Assembly (NCBI RefSeq): GCF_022682495.2
Contig: NC_071389.1
Span: 178,746,056 to 178,810,055 of the forward strand
Origin: Desmodus rotundus
Taxonomy: Eukaryota > Chordata > Mammalia > Chiroptera > Phyllostomidae
Length of the DNA stretch: 64,000 bases
Direction of reading: 5' to 3'
Positions 35,001 to 48,600 of this stretch are shown piece by piece. A program made the position numbers and the translations under genes. Every line of letters starts with the position of its first letter. The first letter of the stretch is position 1. The notes under the pieces are model-generated. The model was not told the DNA's origin and ran no database searches. It was given only the letters and a program-made list of their open reading frames with translations.

Positions 35001-36419
35001 TGGCTACTAAGATTTCTGCAGTCAGTTAGCTAGTAAAGGCAACTGCATAGCACAACCTTCTAAACCCAGGCTGTCACAATAAATGGAAAGAAATAGTAAA
35101 AAAACCAAGGCCTATGTACTTACACAACAGAATGTTTGGTCCAGTACTGACCAGCTCTACCTTTGCTTATTTCTAAATGCTACTGGAGATCCAGTGGGGA
35201 ACAGCACCCCACATGCTCCCTGCAGCAGTTGTGGGGATGAGATGAATGAAGAGAATGTTGCCAGGCAACCGACTGACCCCAGTGCATCAGATGGTTGCAT
35301 ACTGGACCCTGCAGGCTGCGATGGCCATCTTCCGTATTCTCGGTTATTGCGCTCAAGGCAGTTAGATTCCAAATTCCACAAAATATAGCTATCAATAATG
35401 TAATATCAATAATAATTTTTTTCATCTTCTATTTCAGGTCTAAAACATTCAAAACTGTTTCTGCAATAGCTCATCTCAAGATCCAATCCTAGAAAACCTG
35501 AGCAAAATGCGGGGAAAAACATGAGGTCTGTGTAGTGATTTGAAGGTTTAAAAGAAGCAATACATTCTGAGAGATCAGGGGAAACATTTCCTTATGAAAC
35601 AGTTAATGAAATAAATAGGGGAAAACTTCAACACAACCATGCGATTCCAGAACATATTGTAATTATTTTAAAAGTAATTTGTATGATTGGGATATTTCTT
35701 AAGGTTCTGACTCCCTTCCCACCCACCTAACAGTTACTGACATCACCAAGTTCATGGTCGAGGAAGGACCGTTAACCCACAACCCTCAGCCACATTAGAA
35801 GGGAAGAATGGGTAGACAGGCATCAAAGGATAGGGGAACAGAAGTGAATGATCAAATGTTTTGAAAGGACTGTAGCTCTGCCTGTGCACACAGAAATTAA
35901 CTTGATTCTTTTGTTGCATTAAATTCGCTCTGAGACATTTTCACACATTCGGATAGTTTGGAGTCACTACCATCATTTTTGTGGTCCCTTATGGTAACAA
36001 GAACAGTATCAGTTCAGAAATTTTATGTCTGGCATAATATCGAACCTGTAAGCTCTTCTATGCAAACTGACACTTCAATTTAAAACCTCTTCCCTCCTCT
36101 GACCCGAACTATTTCAGACCTGGAGGCACTCAGAGGATGAGATGTTCTGCTTGCTTCCTCTTTTCTCCTTACATCAGAGCCCCTATTTAATACCCACTGT
36201 TTCTGGTCCCACTTGTGGAAGAGAAAGCTGTGGGAAGAAAAGCGCAGATGTTGATGGCTTCCTTACTGAGTCATTTTGTGGGTTTTTCAGAAATCACCTT
36301 ATCTGACTGCTACTTAGTTCCTGTCAGCGATGCTTCTCTTGAGCTGATTCCTCCTCAGTTTTGAGGATTGTGTCAACACTTACTATATTACGGTTTCATT
36401 GCCCGGAGTCCTCTAGGTT
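32040..36419. other. Intergenic DNA between CLEC12A and the CLEC2 genes, no gene recognised
   Basis: No known exon was found. The longest open stretch is 32900-33400 on the plus strand (166 codons); it lacks a recognisable domain. A segment at about 33690-34480 has an 'aaataaactgctttctctgg' polyadenylation-like motif that could belong to an old LTR, but I could not define ends. Short T-rich simple repeat at about 34918-34948. Confidence 0.4.
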
Positions 36420-38040
36420 ACATTTCCTTTTCTTAAATTGTGGTAAAATATACAAAAAAAAAACACCCTTTACCATCTAAATCATTTTTAGAGGAACAAT
36501 TCGGTGGTGTTATATACTTTCACATTATTGTACATCCAATCTCCAGAACTCTTTTCATGTTGTAAAACCAAACTTCTATACCCATTAAATAGTCCCCCAC
36601 TCCCAAACCCTGCTAACCACGTTCCACTTTCTGTCTCTAGTATTTGACTAGTCTAGGCACCTCATAAAAGTGACATCATACAGCATTTGTCTTTTTGTGA
36701 CTGGCTTATTTCACTTAGCATAATGCCCCCAAGGTTCATCCATGTTGTAGCATGTGTCAGAGTTTTCTTCCTTTTAAGTCAGAATAATATTGCATTGTAT
36801 GTATATCCCACATTTTGTCTACCTATTCATCAGTCGATGGATACTTGGGTTGCTTCCATTGCTTAGCTCTTGTGGACAGAGTTGTTATGCACAGAGGTTT
36901 ACAAATATTTCTTCAAAACCCTGCTTTTAATTCCTTGAGGGTATATCCTTACAAGTAGATTTGGTAGATCATATAATAATTCCGTGTTTAATTGTTTGAG
37001 GAAACACAATACTATTTTCCATGCAGCTGTACCCTCTTACATTCCCGCCCGCAGTGCACAAGGTTAGTATTTTATCCACATCCCCATAACACTTCTTATT
37101 TCCTGTATTTTGAAAGCAGCCATCCTAATGCTTATGCTAATGATATTTTACCTCATTGTGGTTTTGACTTGTGTTCCCCTAATAATTACCAATATTGAGC
37201 ATATTTTCATATAGTTTTGGTTACTTATAAGTCTTCTTTGGAGAAATGTCTGTTCAAGTCCTTTGACATTTTTTTAAATCACGTTGTTTGATTTTTTTTT
37301 TTTTTTGCTGTTGATATGTAGGAGTTCTTTTTATATTCTGAATTTTAATCCCCTTTCAGATATATGATTTTCAAATATTTTCTCCCATGCGGTACATTGC
37401 CTTTTCACTGTTGATATGTTGTTTGATGCACAGGATTTAAAAAATTTGTTGATGTAATTTTTATTATTGTTATTTTTACTTAACTATTATTTTTACTTTT
37501 GTTGCCTGTGGTTCTGGTTGCATATCCAAGAAATCATTGCAAAATCCAGCTTCCTGAAGCTTTCCCCCTAAGTGTTTTTATAGTTTTAGCTCTTACTTTA
37601 GGTCTTTGATCTATTTTAAATTAACTTTTGTATACAGTGTAGGGTAAGAGTTCAACCTGACTTTTTGGCATATAGTTTCCCCAACACCATTATCTGAAAA
37701 GAGTGTCGTTTTCCTGGTAAATGGTCCTGGCTCTGTTGTTGAAAACACTTGAGCATATATTGAGGACTGATGTCTGGGCTATCTGTCTTATTCTATCGGT
37801 CCATATATCTGTCTTGATGCCAGTACTACACTGTTTTGATTACTGTAGCTTTGTAATAAGTTTTGAAATCAAGAAGGGTAAACCATCCAACTTTGTTATT
37901 CTTATTTGGAATTGTTTGGGCTACTTGGGATCTTAAGTTTCCATATGAGTTTTAGGATGGGTTTTTATATTTCTACAAAAAACACTGGTGGCATTTGATA
38001 AGCGCTGCATTAAATCTGTACCGGATACATTTTATAATCA
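36420..38040 (-). repeat. Old L1 3' end (antisense)
   Basis: Clear antisense L1 3' UTR and ORF2 C-terminal blocks: 'ttcatccatgttgtagcatgtgtcag', 'ctattcatcagtcgatggatacttgggttgcttcc', 'aatgtctgttcaagtcctttg', 'tttccccaacaccattatctgaa'. Many small differences from the younger copy at 59 kb indicate age. Confidence 0.85.
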
Positions 38041-38949
38041 CCTCAACCCAGTTTCCCAAAGTGAGATGTACGTCCGGTTTCACTTTGTAATTGGTGGAAG
38101 TAGGTTAACTCCCTTGCAGCCCTTTATCACTATTCTCTGTCAGCTTCAGGTTACTCCACAAGCAGTCTTCAGACTTCTGTAGGTAGGGTCGGATAACGGT
38201 CACTACTCCATTCGAACTCTCGGGAACACATGTGTGGCCATCGAGTGGCCCCTTCAGAGCTCCTCTCACCTGTTTGGAGATGAGTGTGAAACAGTTTCCC
38301 TCCCTCCCTGTGGGTCATTGAAGTGATCCACAGCATAATGAAACTATTTCCAAATACATTTCCCCTTTGCACTTTTTCACTTAAATATTTTTGTACTCAT
38401 AAGGAGAATCGTGATTTCATGCAAGTCAACTTGATTTTACACTATCTTAAAAACTCCTGCATAGGGATTGAGCACCTGGCTGCAAAGGTGCTTAGTACTT
38501 CTGAATTAGTAACCTTTGATACCTCAGCTGAAACTGAGCAGGATGGATTTCTCTCTGGTTTTGTTATAGTGTGTGTGAGGAGAATTGGTACTACCTCTTT
38601 CTGTTTGTCTTGCAATTAGTAAATAACCACTGACATACAGGCATATTTTTTAAAAAGTTTTGGCAATAATACCACATCAAACACTATTGGTTACATGTCC
38701 CAATACACTCTTCTTTTCCATATTTAAATAGAGTCCTGTCTTGGGTTGGGGTGTGTGTGTTGTATATTCTCCCTTCTATGGATTAATATAATGATTGATT
38801 TGATTAAATAATGGACATCTATTTAACTTGAATTACATACATACAGAAACTCTACACTTCTATTCTTCTCCTGTCACTTTGCATTCTTGTATTCAAAGGT
38901 GCTGCTTTTCATATTGTATATCCATTTGCACAAAAATGGGCACTGCGTG
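38041..38949. other. No recognised feature
   Basis: Non-coding between two L1 pieces. A 98-codon open stretch at 38323-38619 has no recognisable domain. Confidence 0.4.
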
Positions 38950-39335
38950 ATCTCTCTTATATATGTGATCTACAGAAGCAGAAAGCACAATGGAGCTTCT
39001 CAGGGTCTAGGGGGAGGAGGAAATGGGGAGATGTCAAAGGGTACAAAGTTTCAGTTGTTTAAAATAAGTTCTGGAGATCTAATGTATGGTAATGTGTTGA
39101 CAAAACCATATTGTAAACTTAAAATTCGATAAAAGGTAAATCTTAAGCGTTATTACCACAAACATATAAAATTAGATAAAATAGAATGGTAACTATGTAA
39201 GGTTATGGGTATATTATTACTTGCTATAGTGAGTATTCCACAGTATATACATATATCAAAACATCAGGTTGCACTCTTTAAATAGATACAATTTTTATTT
39301 GTCAATTGTATCTCAATAAATCTGGAAGAAAATCT
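38950..39335 (+). repeat. L1 3' UTR fragment
   Basis: Sense L1 3' UTR: 'ggggagatgtcaaagggtacaaagtttcag', 'tctggagatctaatgtatgg', 'acatatatcaaaacatcagg', ending 'caattgtatctcaataaatctgg'. Confidence 0.8.
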
Positions 39336-40169
39336 ATGGCAGGCAAGTCTTTTTTTCCCACTGAATATCTGCTGGACTGACTTCAAATGTCCCCTAGTCT
39401 ACTCTAATCCACATATTAATTCTTATTATAGCAGATGAAAGAAAATACTCCAGCAATAGTCTGCATCATACTTGAACATTTATCTGTATTTAAGTCCCGC
39501 TTTTTCCATTCTTTTTATCATATGTTGTATGGGTGTTTCTGAAAACAAACCAGCTCAGATCTCTGAATAATCAGCACAGTGCATGCATTATAATAGTGTC
39601 TTTAATTTGTCCCAATTACCAGATTGAGTAGAAAAAAATAAACATAGATGCAACACACACACATGAACACACATATTATCAAACCTAATTACTACTCAAA
39701 GTCCTCATTTTCTAAAACCATCACACTGGGAGGAAGGCTTTCAACCATGAATTTTGTGATATACAAACACTTACTACGTAATATGTGTATACAATAAGAC
39801 ATATATATTGAATGTACGTTTATAAGTGTATAAATTTTTTAGGTCCATTAGCAAGAGAATGTGTGTATGTGTGGAGGTGATTGTAAATTGTTTTGTATGA
39901 TTCTGATAATGAATACATTTTATTTACCATGATTAAATTAAATAATAGCACTCTCCAACTACGATTTTACGTGTACATTTACATTTCAGTTTACAGTATG
40001 CTTATGTATATTTATAATATTTTTATAGTAATTATATTTATTATAAGTAAATATAATTAGTTATATAATTACAATTACTTATAACATTTATTATAAGTAA
40101 TTATATATAATAACTTAAAAACTTCACTGGTAGGTTTTATTTATAATTTTTTTTACATTTAGACTACAA
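39336..40169. other. AT-rich DNA, nothing recognised
   Basis: Strongly A/T-rich, including near-palindromic 'ttataagtaattatatataa'-type runs at about 40010-40110. Confidence 0.5.
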
Positions 40170-40322
40170 ATTAGTATATATGTGTGTGTGTATATATATA
40201 CATATACACACACATATATATATATCATATATATATACACACACATACACACATATATATGTATATATATACACACACACACATATATATATACACACAC
40301 ATATATGTGTGTGTATAATATA
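40170..40322. repeat. Compound (TA)n/(TG)n/(CA)n microsatellite
   Basis: About 150 bp of alternating TA, TG and CA dinucleotides, including both TG and CA tracts so that parts are self-complementary. It directly abuts a mariner element whose family inserts at TA. Confidence 0.92.
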
Positions 40323-40324
40323 TA

Positions 40325-41025
40325 AGACCTGTCCAGAAAGTATCCAGCCACATCGTATGACTAATAGAGACATTTATTGAAGAAGATACAAGACACAAGA
40401 AACATTGTACGTAAGACAATGACACCTCAATCCCCTTCAAAGTAGGCACCTGGGGACCTCACATAATTCTCTCAATCACTGTCAGCAACCCCACCAGAAT
40501 ACTGAAGAGATTCAGTATTTTCCTGAATCTCTTCAACAGTCTGAAATCTCTTCCCTTTCAAAGATGATTTTAATTTTGGGAAGACCCAGAAGTCCCAGGG
40601 TACCAAATCTGGGCTGTAGGGGGGCTGAGTCTCCTGGGTATTTTGATTACTCATCAAAATACTCTGCACAAGATGTGGTGCGTGAGTGGGTGCATTGTCA
40701 TGATGAAGCTGCCAATCACCAGTTGCCCAGAGCTGGGCCTTCCTAATCATCCAAATAGTTTCTGCAGAGGAATGTTCAAGTTTAAGGCAAAATTTGATGC
40801 AGATTCATTGCTCTACTGGCCCAGTCATTTGGAATGCGACGGCCACACAGTCCACATGCTCACTCAATGACATCTACCGCGTCCACTGACTAGTACAGTG
40901 AAGTGGCCATCGCTCATGCAGTGCACACACATTCTAATTCACTCTCCACGGCTGCCAGGTTACATCAGTGTTGTGCAAACCATTCTTGTTATATTAACAA
41001 TGGTTGGACTTTTTCCAGACAGGCT
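40325..41025 (-). mobile_element. Mariner DNA transposon with transposase remnant
   Basis: Terminal repeats are 'agacctgtccagaaagtatcc' at the left and 'ggactttttccagacaggct' at the right. On the minus strand, complement(40472-40750) is open and encodes the catalytic end of a mariner transposase, including the HHDNAPTH and YSPDLVPWDFWVFPKLK blocks (second and third acidic positions of the DD34D triad). Only about 700 bp remain of the usual 1.3 kb, so the element is internally deleted and not autonomous. TA-rich flanks fit the family's target. Confidence 0.85.
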
Positions 41026-41109
41026 ATATATATTCAGATATAGGTGGTGATCAATGATCCACCATGTCACTTATTTCTCAGTCTGTCAATGAATAATTAA
41101 CGTGCATCT

Positions 41110-41153
41110 GGTTCACAGGCCCACACTCAATCACTGAGCTACACCAGCCAGGG
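41110..41153 (-). mobile_element. Ves SINE fragment (tRNA-like head)
   Basis: Only the head is present: 'aatcactgagctacaccagccaggg'. It is flanked by 'aattaacgtgcatctg' and 'attaatgggcatctg', a probable diverged target duplication, so it looks like a very short copy. Confidence 0.7.
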
Positions 41154-41199
41154 CTGATTAATGGGCATCTGTTAGCAGTTAACACACAGACAGCCAAGT

Positions 41200-41750
41200 G
41201 CAGTGTGTTACCACTTTGTCTTGCAGTGATAAATTCATGTAACTGTTTACAAAAACAGATAACCAAAAGGAGGAATTCCTCAAAAATAATTAAAATGCAG
41301 CACAGAAACAAAAGTGACAATGCTAAACGTGAACATCAAATAGAAGGTAAACGGACTTACAAAAGAAATAGCTCATCAGGAGGATATTGGCACTTCCACT
41401 TTCGGAGAGACTATGTATGCAGCCAGAGGAATTTAGTGAAATTCTGACAAAAAATAAGGGAAGTGTTTGCAATGAAAAGCATGGAGATGTCCCAGAAAAG
41501 TTACAACCCACAAAAAATATTTACATCAAAGGAATTCTCAGAGATATTTCATAACATTTCAAAAGCAAAAAATCCAGTGTTAGAGACCATTTCAAACTCA
41601 GAAGTACAAAAGTTTGAGAGAGCACAGGGAAGGTGCTTGCCCAGTACTGTAAGTGGTATAACAAGAAGTCGACCTAGTCAAAGTACCCTTGATAAGATTT
41701 TTCTTTTACAAAATAAAGTGAAAAACTTGAATTATCAATATTTCTAATGT
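41200..41750 (+). pseudogene. Possible Tigger/pogo-type transposase C-terminal remnant
   Basis: The open stretch 41463-41747 encodes KEFSEIFHNISKAKNPVLE followed by SQSTLDKIF. This resembles the helical C-terminal tail of Tigger transposases (KEFxxxFxxIxxAKxxxLE, ending near a SQxTLDxF motif). No DDE catalytic region or terminal repeats were found. A preceding basic open stretch (41205-41447) may belong to the same remnant. Weak call. Confidence 0.35.
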
Positions 41751-42652
41751 TTTAAATTACAGTGTTCTAAAAAATATTAGTTGTACTGGTTTCCTATTCC
41801 TTATATGTTTTTGAGGGAGAGTAAGAGAGTTTTCGATGTTCCAACAAAAATGTTTAAAGGTCAAGGAACAATCATAGTTTTTCCCTTGGATTATTAAAAT
41901 AACATGGCATGGTTTTAGCTTGTACAGTCATTTTTATCATCCTGCTTTACTTTGCAAAGTGAGAACTCCCTGGGTATGAAATGAGCCCTCTTCATTCAAG
42001 TACTGTGGAAACATGCAAGAACAATGAGTTTGATTCCCCAAATATCCCTAAGCAGTCCACAGGTAAAACTAGAACTCAAAAGTTAACAACAGAAAAACGT
42101 ATTTAAAAAAGGGTGGGGGTAGGCAGAGCCATTCGTGGTGCGAGAGAGTCTGCGCAGTACACAAGCCAATACCCATATGTTGCAAAATTGTCTCCATGTG
42201 AGATTCTAAGGAGACTACAGAAAAGCACCAGCAATGGAGAGTATGGGCCTCTCCGTTCTCTGCCTTGAGTAGTTCGCAGGTGGGAGGCTCACTGGAGCCA
42301 ATCAGAGGTTGAATTCTCAGAGTCCTCAAGGTCCTCCAGCCAATCTCAGGCCACGGAGCCATAAACCACGGGGGCAAGGGGACGACTGTTGCTTGCTTGG
42401 TAGCCGTTACTGCCCCAACCTGTTAAAAATGTCAGAGGAAATGGCAGTTGGCATGTGCTGTCCGCGAGGGCTTCTGGCCCAAGTCCAGTCGCGGGCCTGA
42501 GTGGAGGGTGCTAGATTCGTGCGCCATTTCCACTCCAATCTTGCGACACTGCCTCCTGAAAAACTGCTGTCTCTGTTTGCTGCAGTGAGCACCAAATATA
42601 ATTGGCAATTTGCAATTCGGCCCCGGGATTATCTCAGTGGCTGTGACCACAG
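41751..42652. promoter_or_regulatory. 5' flank of the CLEC2-like gene (likely promoter region)
   Basis: The last 600 bases before the ATG at 42653 are clearly more GC-rich than the surrounding DNA, with scattered CpGs (for example around 42350-42500 and 42620). That fits a promoter and 5' UTR. No TATA box at a fixed distance could be supported, and the start site cannot be read from the sequence. Confidence 0.4.
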
Positions 42653-45600
42653 ATGAACTTCTCCGTGAGCGCAAAGGAGATGGAGAGAACAGGGACCAAA
42701 AGTCCTGGTGGGACAGAGGCTGTGCAGCCGGAGGCCAAGAGGCCAGGTAAAGGAGAAACGGAGCTTGGCCGTGGAGACAGGAGCTAAGCCTCCTGTTATC
42801 ATCCTAGCATCCTGTCTTGACCCCAGTTTGCACCCTCAACATTATTTTAAAGCCATTCATAATACAGCCCTTAAGTACACCCCCACCCCTCCCCCTCCCC
42901 GTTTGGAAAAGGCGGACTTTTATTAAAAACTCCCAGGCCGACATTTGGTTTTCTGTTCTGAAAGCAGAGAGGAAGACTAAGTAACAGTTCTCAGAAATGG
43001 CACCAAAAAGTGGAGCCAATGGAATTTGAGGCTGCTGCTGCTGAAAATGTAACCCTTCATACCCTTTCTCACTTTCCTAATATATTAATTACTGGCTTGT
43101 GAACAGAACATGGAGGAGACAGAAGAAAGTATAAACATAACTTGGGTTTGGGGTTTGTTTGCTTTTCCACAGAAGGTAAACAATGACGTGTCTTTTCCCT
43201 AGGTTTAGTATCAAAGAAAATGCTCGTCATATCAAGCATGGTATGTGCAGGCATCGCCTTTCTTCTCTGGGCGATGCTAGGATTTCCTAGAAAATGTAAG
43301 TGAACAATTTCTGCTACAAGTATTAATGATACTATTACTGATTCAAGCTTATACCAACAACTAGACTTTCCAGCCCTTGCACTGAACATTGGAACAGAAA
43401 ATACTCTCCCAGCCAGAGAGTCAATTTCTCTTCAACGTTTGTCACTTGCTTTGCCTTCTAGAATGATTATTCTTTCAGTAAACATCTATTGAACTTTGGG
43501 CAAGTATTACACTAGGTGATGATGAGACCAAAAAGAAAAAATGGTGTTTCTGGCCTCAGAGTAACTCATCTGTATCGAAGAAGCAAGCACATCAGCAAAC
43601 AGTAGTAACAATCAAATAAGTACAAATAGAAGTATGTCCAAGCTGAAGCAAAAGAGCAGATAATAAGTTTGCTTTTGGTAGTCAGGTAAGGCTTTATGAA
43701 AAGAAAAGTATTTTTGCTAAATCTTAACGTCAAGTAGGCCTTTTTTCAGAGCACTTTAGATGAGAAAAAGAACATGAGTGTTGGGGATGACACCAGCTGT
43801 GATTACAATAATTATGATAGGGTTAAAAAGAAGTGAGGAGGGGACTAGCAGTTGTATTATATTTCTCTAGTGCATTAACACTCTCACTCTCGTAGATAAT
43901 TATTTTACACTTTCTCTTTTCTCTCTAAACCTTTAATGCCTCTCTCCTCTTCTTCACTCCCAAATCTGTATCTTTACTTCCAGTTTTACTTAGAAATTAT
44001 AGCAATTAATAGAAAACTTTCAAATACTTTCATTATCACACCTAGTTACTTACCTCCATCTCAATCTGTTTAGACTCCTCGTACTATTGATGAAGTGTTC
44101 GTGTTCTACACTAAATCCTATAGCCTTTCACCTGAAAGGTGATGTTACTTTACTCATTCTCTTTTCTTTCTCCTACATAATCAGTTTGTGTGTGTGTATG
44201 CTTAATGAAAACATCCCATCAGCAATTCAATATGGTAGTATATATCCTATCTAAAAATAATTAGATCTCCTTTAGTTACCAATATATTTCTTTTATACTC
44301 TATAGCAACTACCTTGAAAATTTTTCTTTGCCGTTGTTTTCCTAATGTTTATCTTTCCATTTTTTGTTCTATCTACTCTGATCAGGCTGTCACTTTCTCT
44401 TTTTCCACCCAATTTGTCTTTCAAGTTCAATAGTAACTTCCATGTTGCTAAATACAGTGATCCTCTCTCAATCTTCATTTTACTTGACCTGTTTGCATCA
44501 ATCAACCCTCTCTCTTCCTGGAAATAATTTGTTCATGTGACTTCCAAAACACCACTCTCTCATGGCTTGCTTCCTATCTAACTTGTCCCTCTTTCCAATT
44601 TACTTTGCTTGTTCTTTCTTTTCTCCCTGACCTCTTAATGTTGGTGTGCTCCAGGGGCCAATCCCTGAAAAAGTTCCCTCTTTATCTACCGTTGCATCCT
44701 TGGCCTTCTGAACCAATGTCACATAAGCACTGATGACCTCCAAATACACATCTCCAAATACACATCTCCAATCTGGGTCTCATCCCTGAATTCCAAATTT
44801 ATACTCGATTGTCAAATATCTCAACCTTAATGTTGTCCAAGCTGAAATCTTAATCTACTTCTTTTCCATAACTTCTTTTATCTGTGGTTCACCTCATCTC
44901 AGAAAATAGCAACTTTATCTTTCCAGTTTTTAGGCCAAAAACCTTATGGCCATGTTTTGATTCCCCCCCGCCCCATCAAACCCAAATATAATCGGCAAAT
45001 TCTGCCTCCTCTTTCCAAATATAACCAGAATCTGAGTACTTTTCACCACCTCTATTACCACCCTGTTCCTAGCCAACATCCTCTCCTTACTAAATGTTTC
45101 TCCCTTTTCCACCCTTGACCTTCTATAGCAACATTTTCCCGTGAAAATATAATGTTAGCCATAAATGTCATTTATATTTTAGAAGTCACATTTCAAAAGG
45201 AAAAAGAAACTAATGAAAATTGTTTTTATTCTATTTTTAATTAACCCAGTATAGTCAATATAGTATTTCACCATGTAACAAATATAAAATTATTATTGAG
45301 ACTTTTACATTCATTTTTGGTACTAAATTTTTGACATTTAGTGTATACTTTATACTAATAGGCCATCTAGATTTGAACTAGCCGTATTTCAAGTGCTCAA
45401 CAGCTACATGTGGCTAGTGGCTACCATACTGGACAGTAGAGTTCTAGAGTATATTTCTTTAAAAAAATTTTAAACAAATCATATCTGTTCAAAATGCTGC
45501 CATTTTTTAATTTACTTGGAATAATGCCCCAAGCCTGAAAATAGCCTATAAGACTGTATTGGATCCAGCCACCCAGTTACCTATGTGCTGCCATCTTCTA

Positions 45601-48600
45601 CTACGTGCTCCGTCTTCAGTCATATAGGCAACCTCACTATTTGGTGAATAAGCCAGACACATTCACCTTGGTCCTCATCTCTTCTCTTCACTTGGGAAGA
45701 GCTTCCCCTGGGTGTGCTAATACCTCACTAGCTCGCTGACTTTAAGATGTTAGTGCATTTCACCTTCTCATTGCACCCTACCCTGACTATAGCATTAAAA
45801 TTGCAACTCTTTCCACAAACAATTCCAGTCTTCTTTACTCTGACATATTTTATGACCAACTCATAATTTCCTAGACACATAAGTCCCATAGAGAAAAGAT
45901 TTTTGTATGTTATGTACACTGTTATATTCCTAGAGTTACAAAAGTATCTGGCACATAATAAAAGCTCATCTAGTAGTTGACGAATGAATGAATGAGAGAG
46001 CTTGACTTTCTGGTAACTCAAGTTCTAAACCAAATACTTGATTTTTGTGCTAGCTATTTATTTAAACTTGACATTTTTTTAATCATTTGGAACTTGATAC
46101 TTTTAATTAATTTTGCTGGCCTGATTGCTTCACATGGTTTTTATACCAGTCCCACACTGCTGATTTATTGTCCATCTGAGGGTCGTCCCATTCATAGGCT
46201 TAACTATGAACCAGTAATTTATTTCAGCTGTGGGTAAGAGGTATTCTTTTGGTAAACATTGTTTTTCTCAGCATTATACCTTAACAAGTAACTTCATTTA
46301 GGTAGTTGCAGAAGTAGGAGAGTAAAAAGTAGAGAGTAAAAGCTAGTAAAATTTCAACATATTTTCTTCCATTGTTTTGTGTTTAAAGACAAAAATACAA
46401 CTTCAGCTTCTGGAGAAATGCAGTTCTAGAAACACAGTGTAGTCCCAGTTAAGTCAGTGAAAGGGAGCCAGCCCTCTGAGGTTATGGATGTAGAATATTG
46501 GTTTATTTACAACGAGACATGTCCCAGATGCCATAGTAAGTTACAAGGAAAGAAGTAGATAAATAGAGAAATGACAGCAGTATGAAGAAACCAAGAAGGG
46601 AAGTGGCTAGAAAAGTTTGTGTTTCTGGACATTTGTTCATTTGTTTATTATTGCTATCTTAAATTATGCATAGATATGAAGTTTTCAATAATGATTTTTA
46701 ATCCTTTATTCATGATTTAAAATTTTTTTTGAGTGATGTTTAAAGTTAAACCCTTTGAATTGAATATGGAATAGGACATTTTTTTCAATCTGAAATATAT
46801 GCTCATCTTTTCCCCTGAAGGTTGAACTCTGTTTTTTCTGTTACACTTCATTCATTTTTTTCTCTATCACTGTGTTAATTTTAGTTAAAAATACAAAGAA
46901 CTTGAAAGAAAACGTATGTGCTTGGAATGCAATTGTATGTCCACAAGGCTGGTACCAAATCCATAAAAGATGCTTCTTTGAATCTGAACAAGAAACAACT
47001 TGGAGAGATGGCCAGGCAAACTGTATGGCCTATCATGCATCTCTGCTCATAATCACCTCCCAGAATGAAATGGTTAGATTTTTTTCTTTGCAATATAAGT
47101 TTCATTTAATTTATTGAGCTACTGTATGTTAGGTATGCTTCAGGGGTATGATACATCATTCAACAAAACAAAGATCTTTGCATTTATGCAGCTTACATCC
47201 CAAGGGAAGGACAGGGAATAAAAAAAGAATCATAATAAATTGGTAAATTATGTAGTATATTAGAAGTTAGTAAATTTTATGCAAAAATATGTATTTATAC
47301 TTCAAGTGGTATGGTGAAAGTTCCACATGGATAGACTGCAGGAAATATAGTCTTTTCTAATTGAGATGATGACACTTGAGCAAAAAGGTGAAGCATATGA
47401 GGGAATCAGTCAAGGGAATCCAGGGGATAAATGTCTCAGGAAGAGGAAACAGCTAGAACACAGACATTAAGGTAAGTATATGCCTTCAAGGAACAGAAAG
47501 GAGGCAGCCAGTCAGTGTGCCTAAAATAAGGGAGGAAGTGAGGGATATGGATCATTAAGATTTTGTAGACAACTATAAAGATTGGGTTTTACTCCAAGTA
47601 AAGTGGGGAGATATTGCAGAATTATGAACAGAAGTATGACATGATCTGACTTAAGTTTTAAAGAGTCATTTTCTTTGCTCTGATGGGCTAGTCAGTGGCA
47701 AATATAAAAGCACAGTGTTGTTACAAGGCTGTTGCAATAGCCTTAACAAGAGAACGACGTGCTCAAAGAGAGACCATAGCATTGGAAATAGTGAGAGTGA
47801 GAAAATGAGCAGAGACCCATTACAGCACTCTGTATTTTGTGAAAGGACTTTTTGAATCACTATCTGGGGACGTCTTCATATTGGATTGGATTAAAAAAGC
47901 ACAATGTAAGTGAACGCTGGATGTGGGCAAATGGAGATGCATTAAGCTATAGGTAAGCCTTAAAATATTTATTTGTTATTAAACGTGTTAAGCATGGTAA
48001 AGATTCTCACTCTATACTCAGCTACTCCCATAGTTTCCTCCATACCTTATCCCCAAAAGGCTCTCAACAAATAGATGCCAGAGAGAACCTCCAAACAAAT
48101 ATGTGGTCTTTAGTGAGGGTTTGGCATCATATACCAATATTTACTTCCGTATGGTAAGTCGGCCTCTACCACGTGTGAGCCACAGGCATTCCTTTCATCC
48201 TAGACTAAATGAAAGTCTAAGTAGTTTGGTCCTTGCCTCTTTCCATTTGTACTTTGCCATTTGTTTTATGTTGCTTTAGACTCTCGTTGACAGGGGAGTC
48301 TTAGGAAGTATATTCAAGCCTGCACTTACTCTACCCATTGATGGCCTAAAATGGAAGAGAATAAGTGAGAAATAGAAAATGTTTCTTCCCCTTGGTTTTT
48401 ATTTAAAATTTGAGAACTTCTCTATGTTTCTTAGCTTGAGGAAATGATTGTATCCTTAGACTGAATTTTTGTTCTTAAAACTTAAAATGTTCCCTGACTT
48501 CAGGGAGGAGAAAGAAATAAGACGGATGGAGTTTTCCCTGCAGGGGGGCCACTAGCTACCCTTTATGGAACACCTACTATAGACAGACTCTGTCCTAGAT

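Noticed and set aside
40124..40449. Several overlapping Ile/Tyr/Val/Cys-rich open frames on both strands
   Set aside because: Translations of the TA/TG/CA microsatellite.
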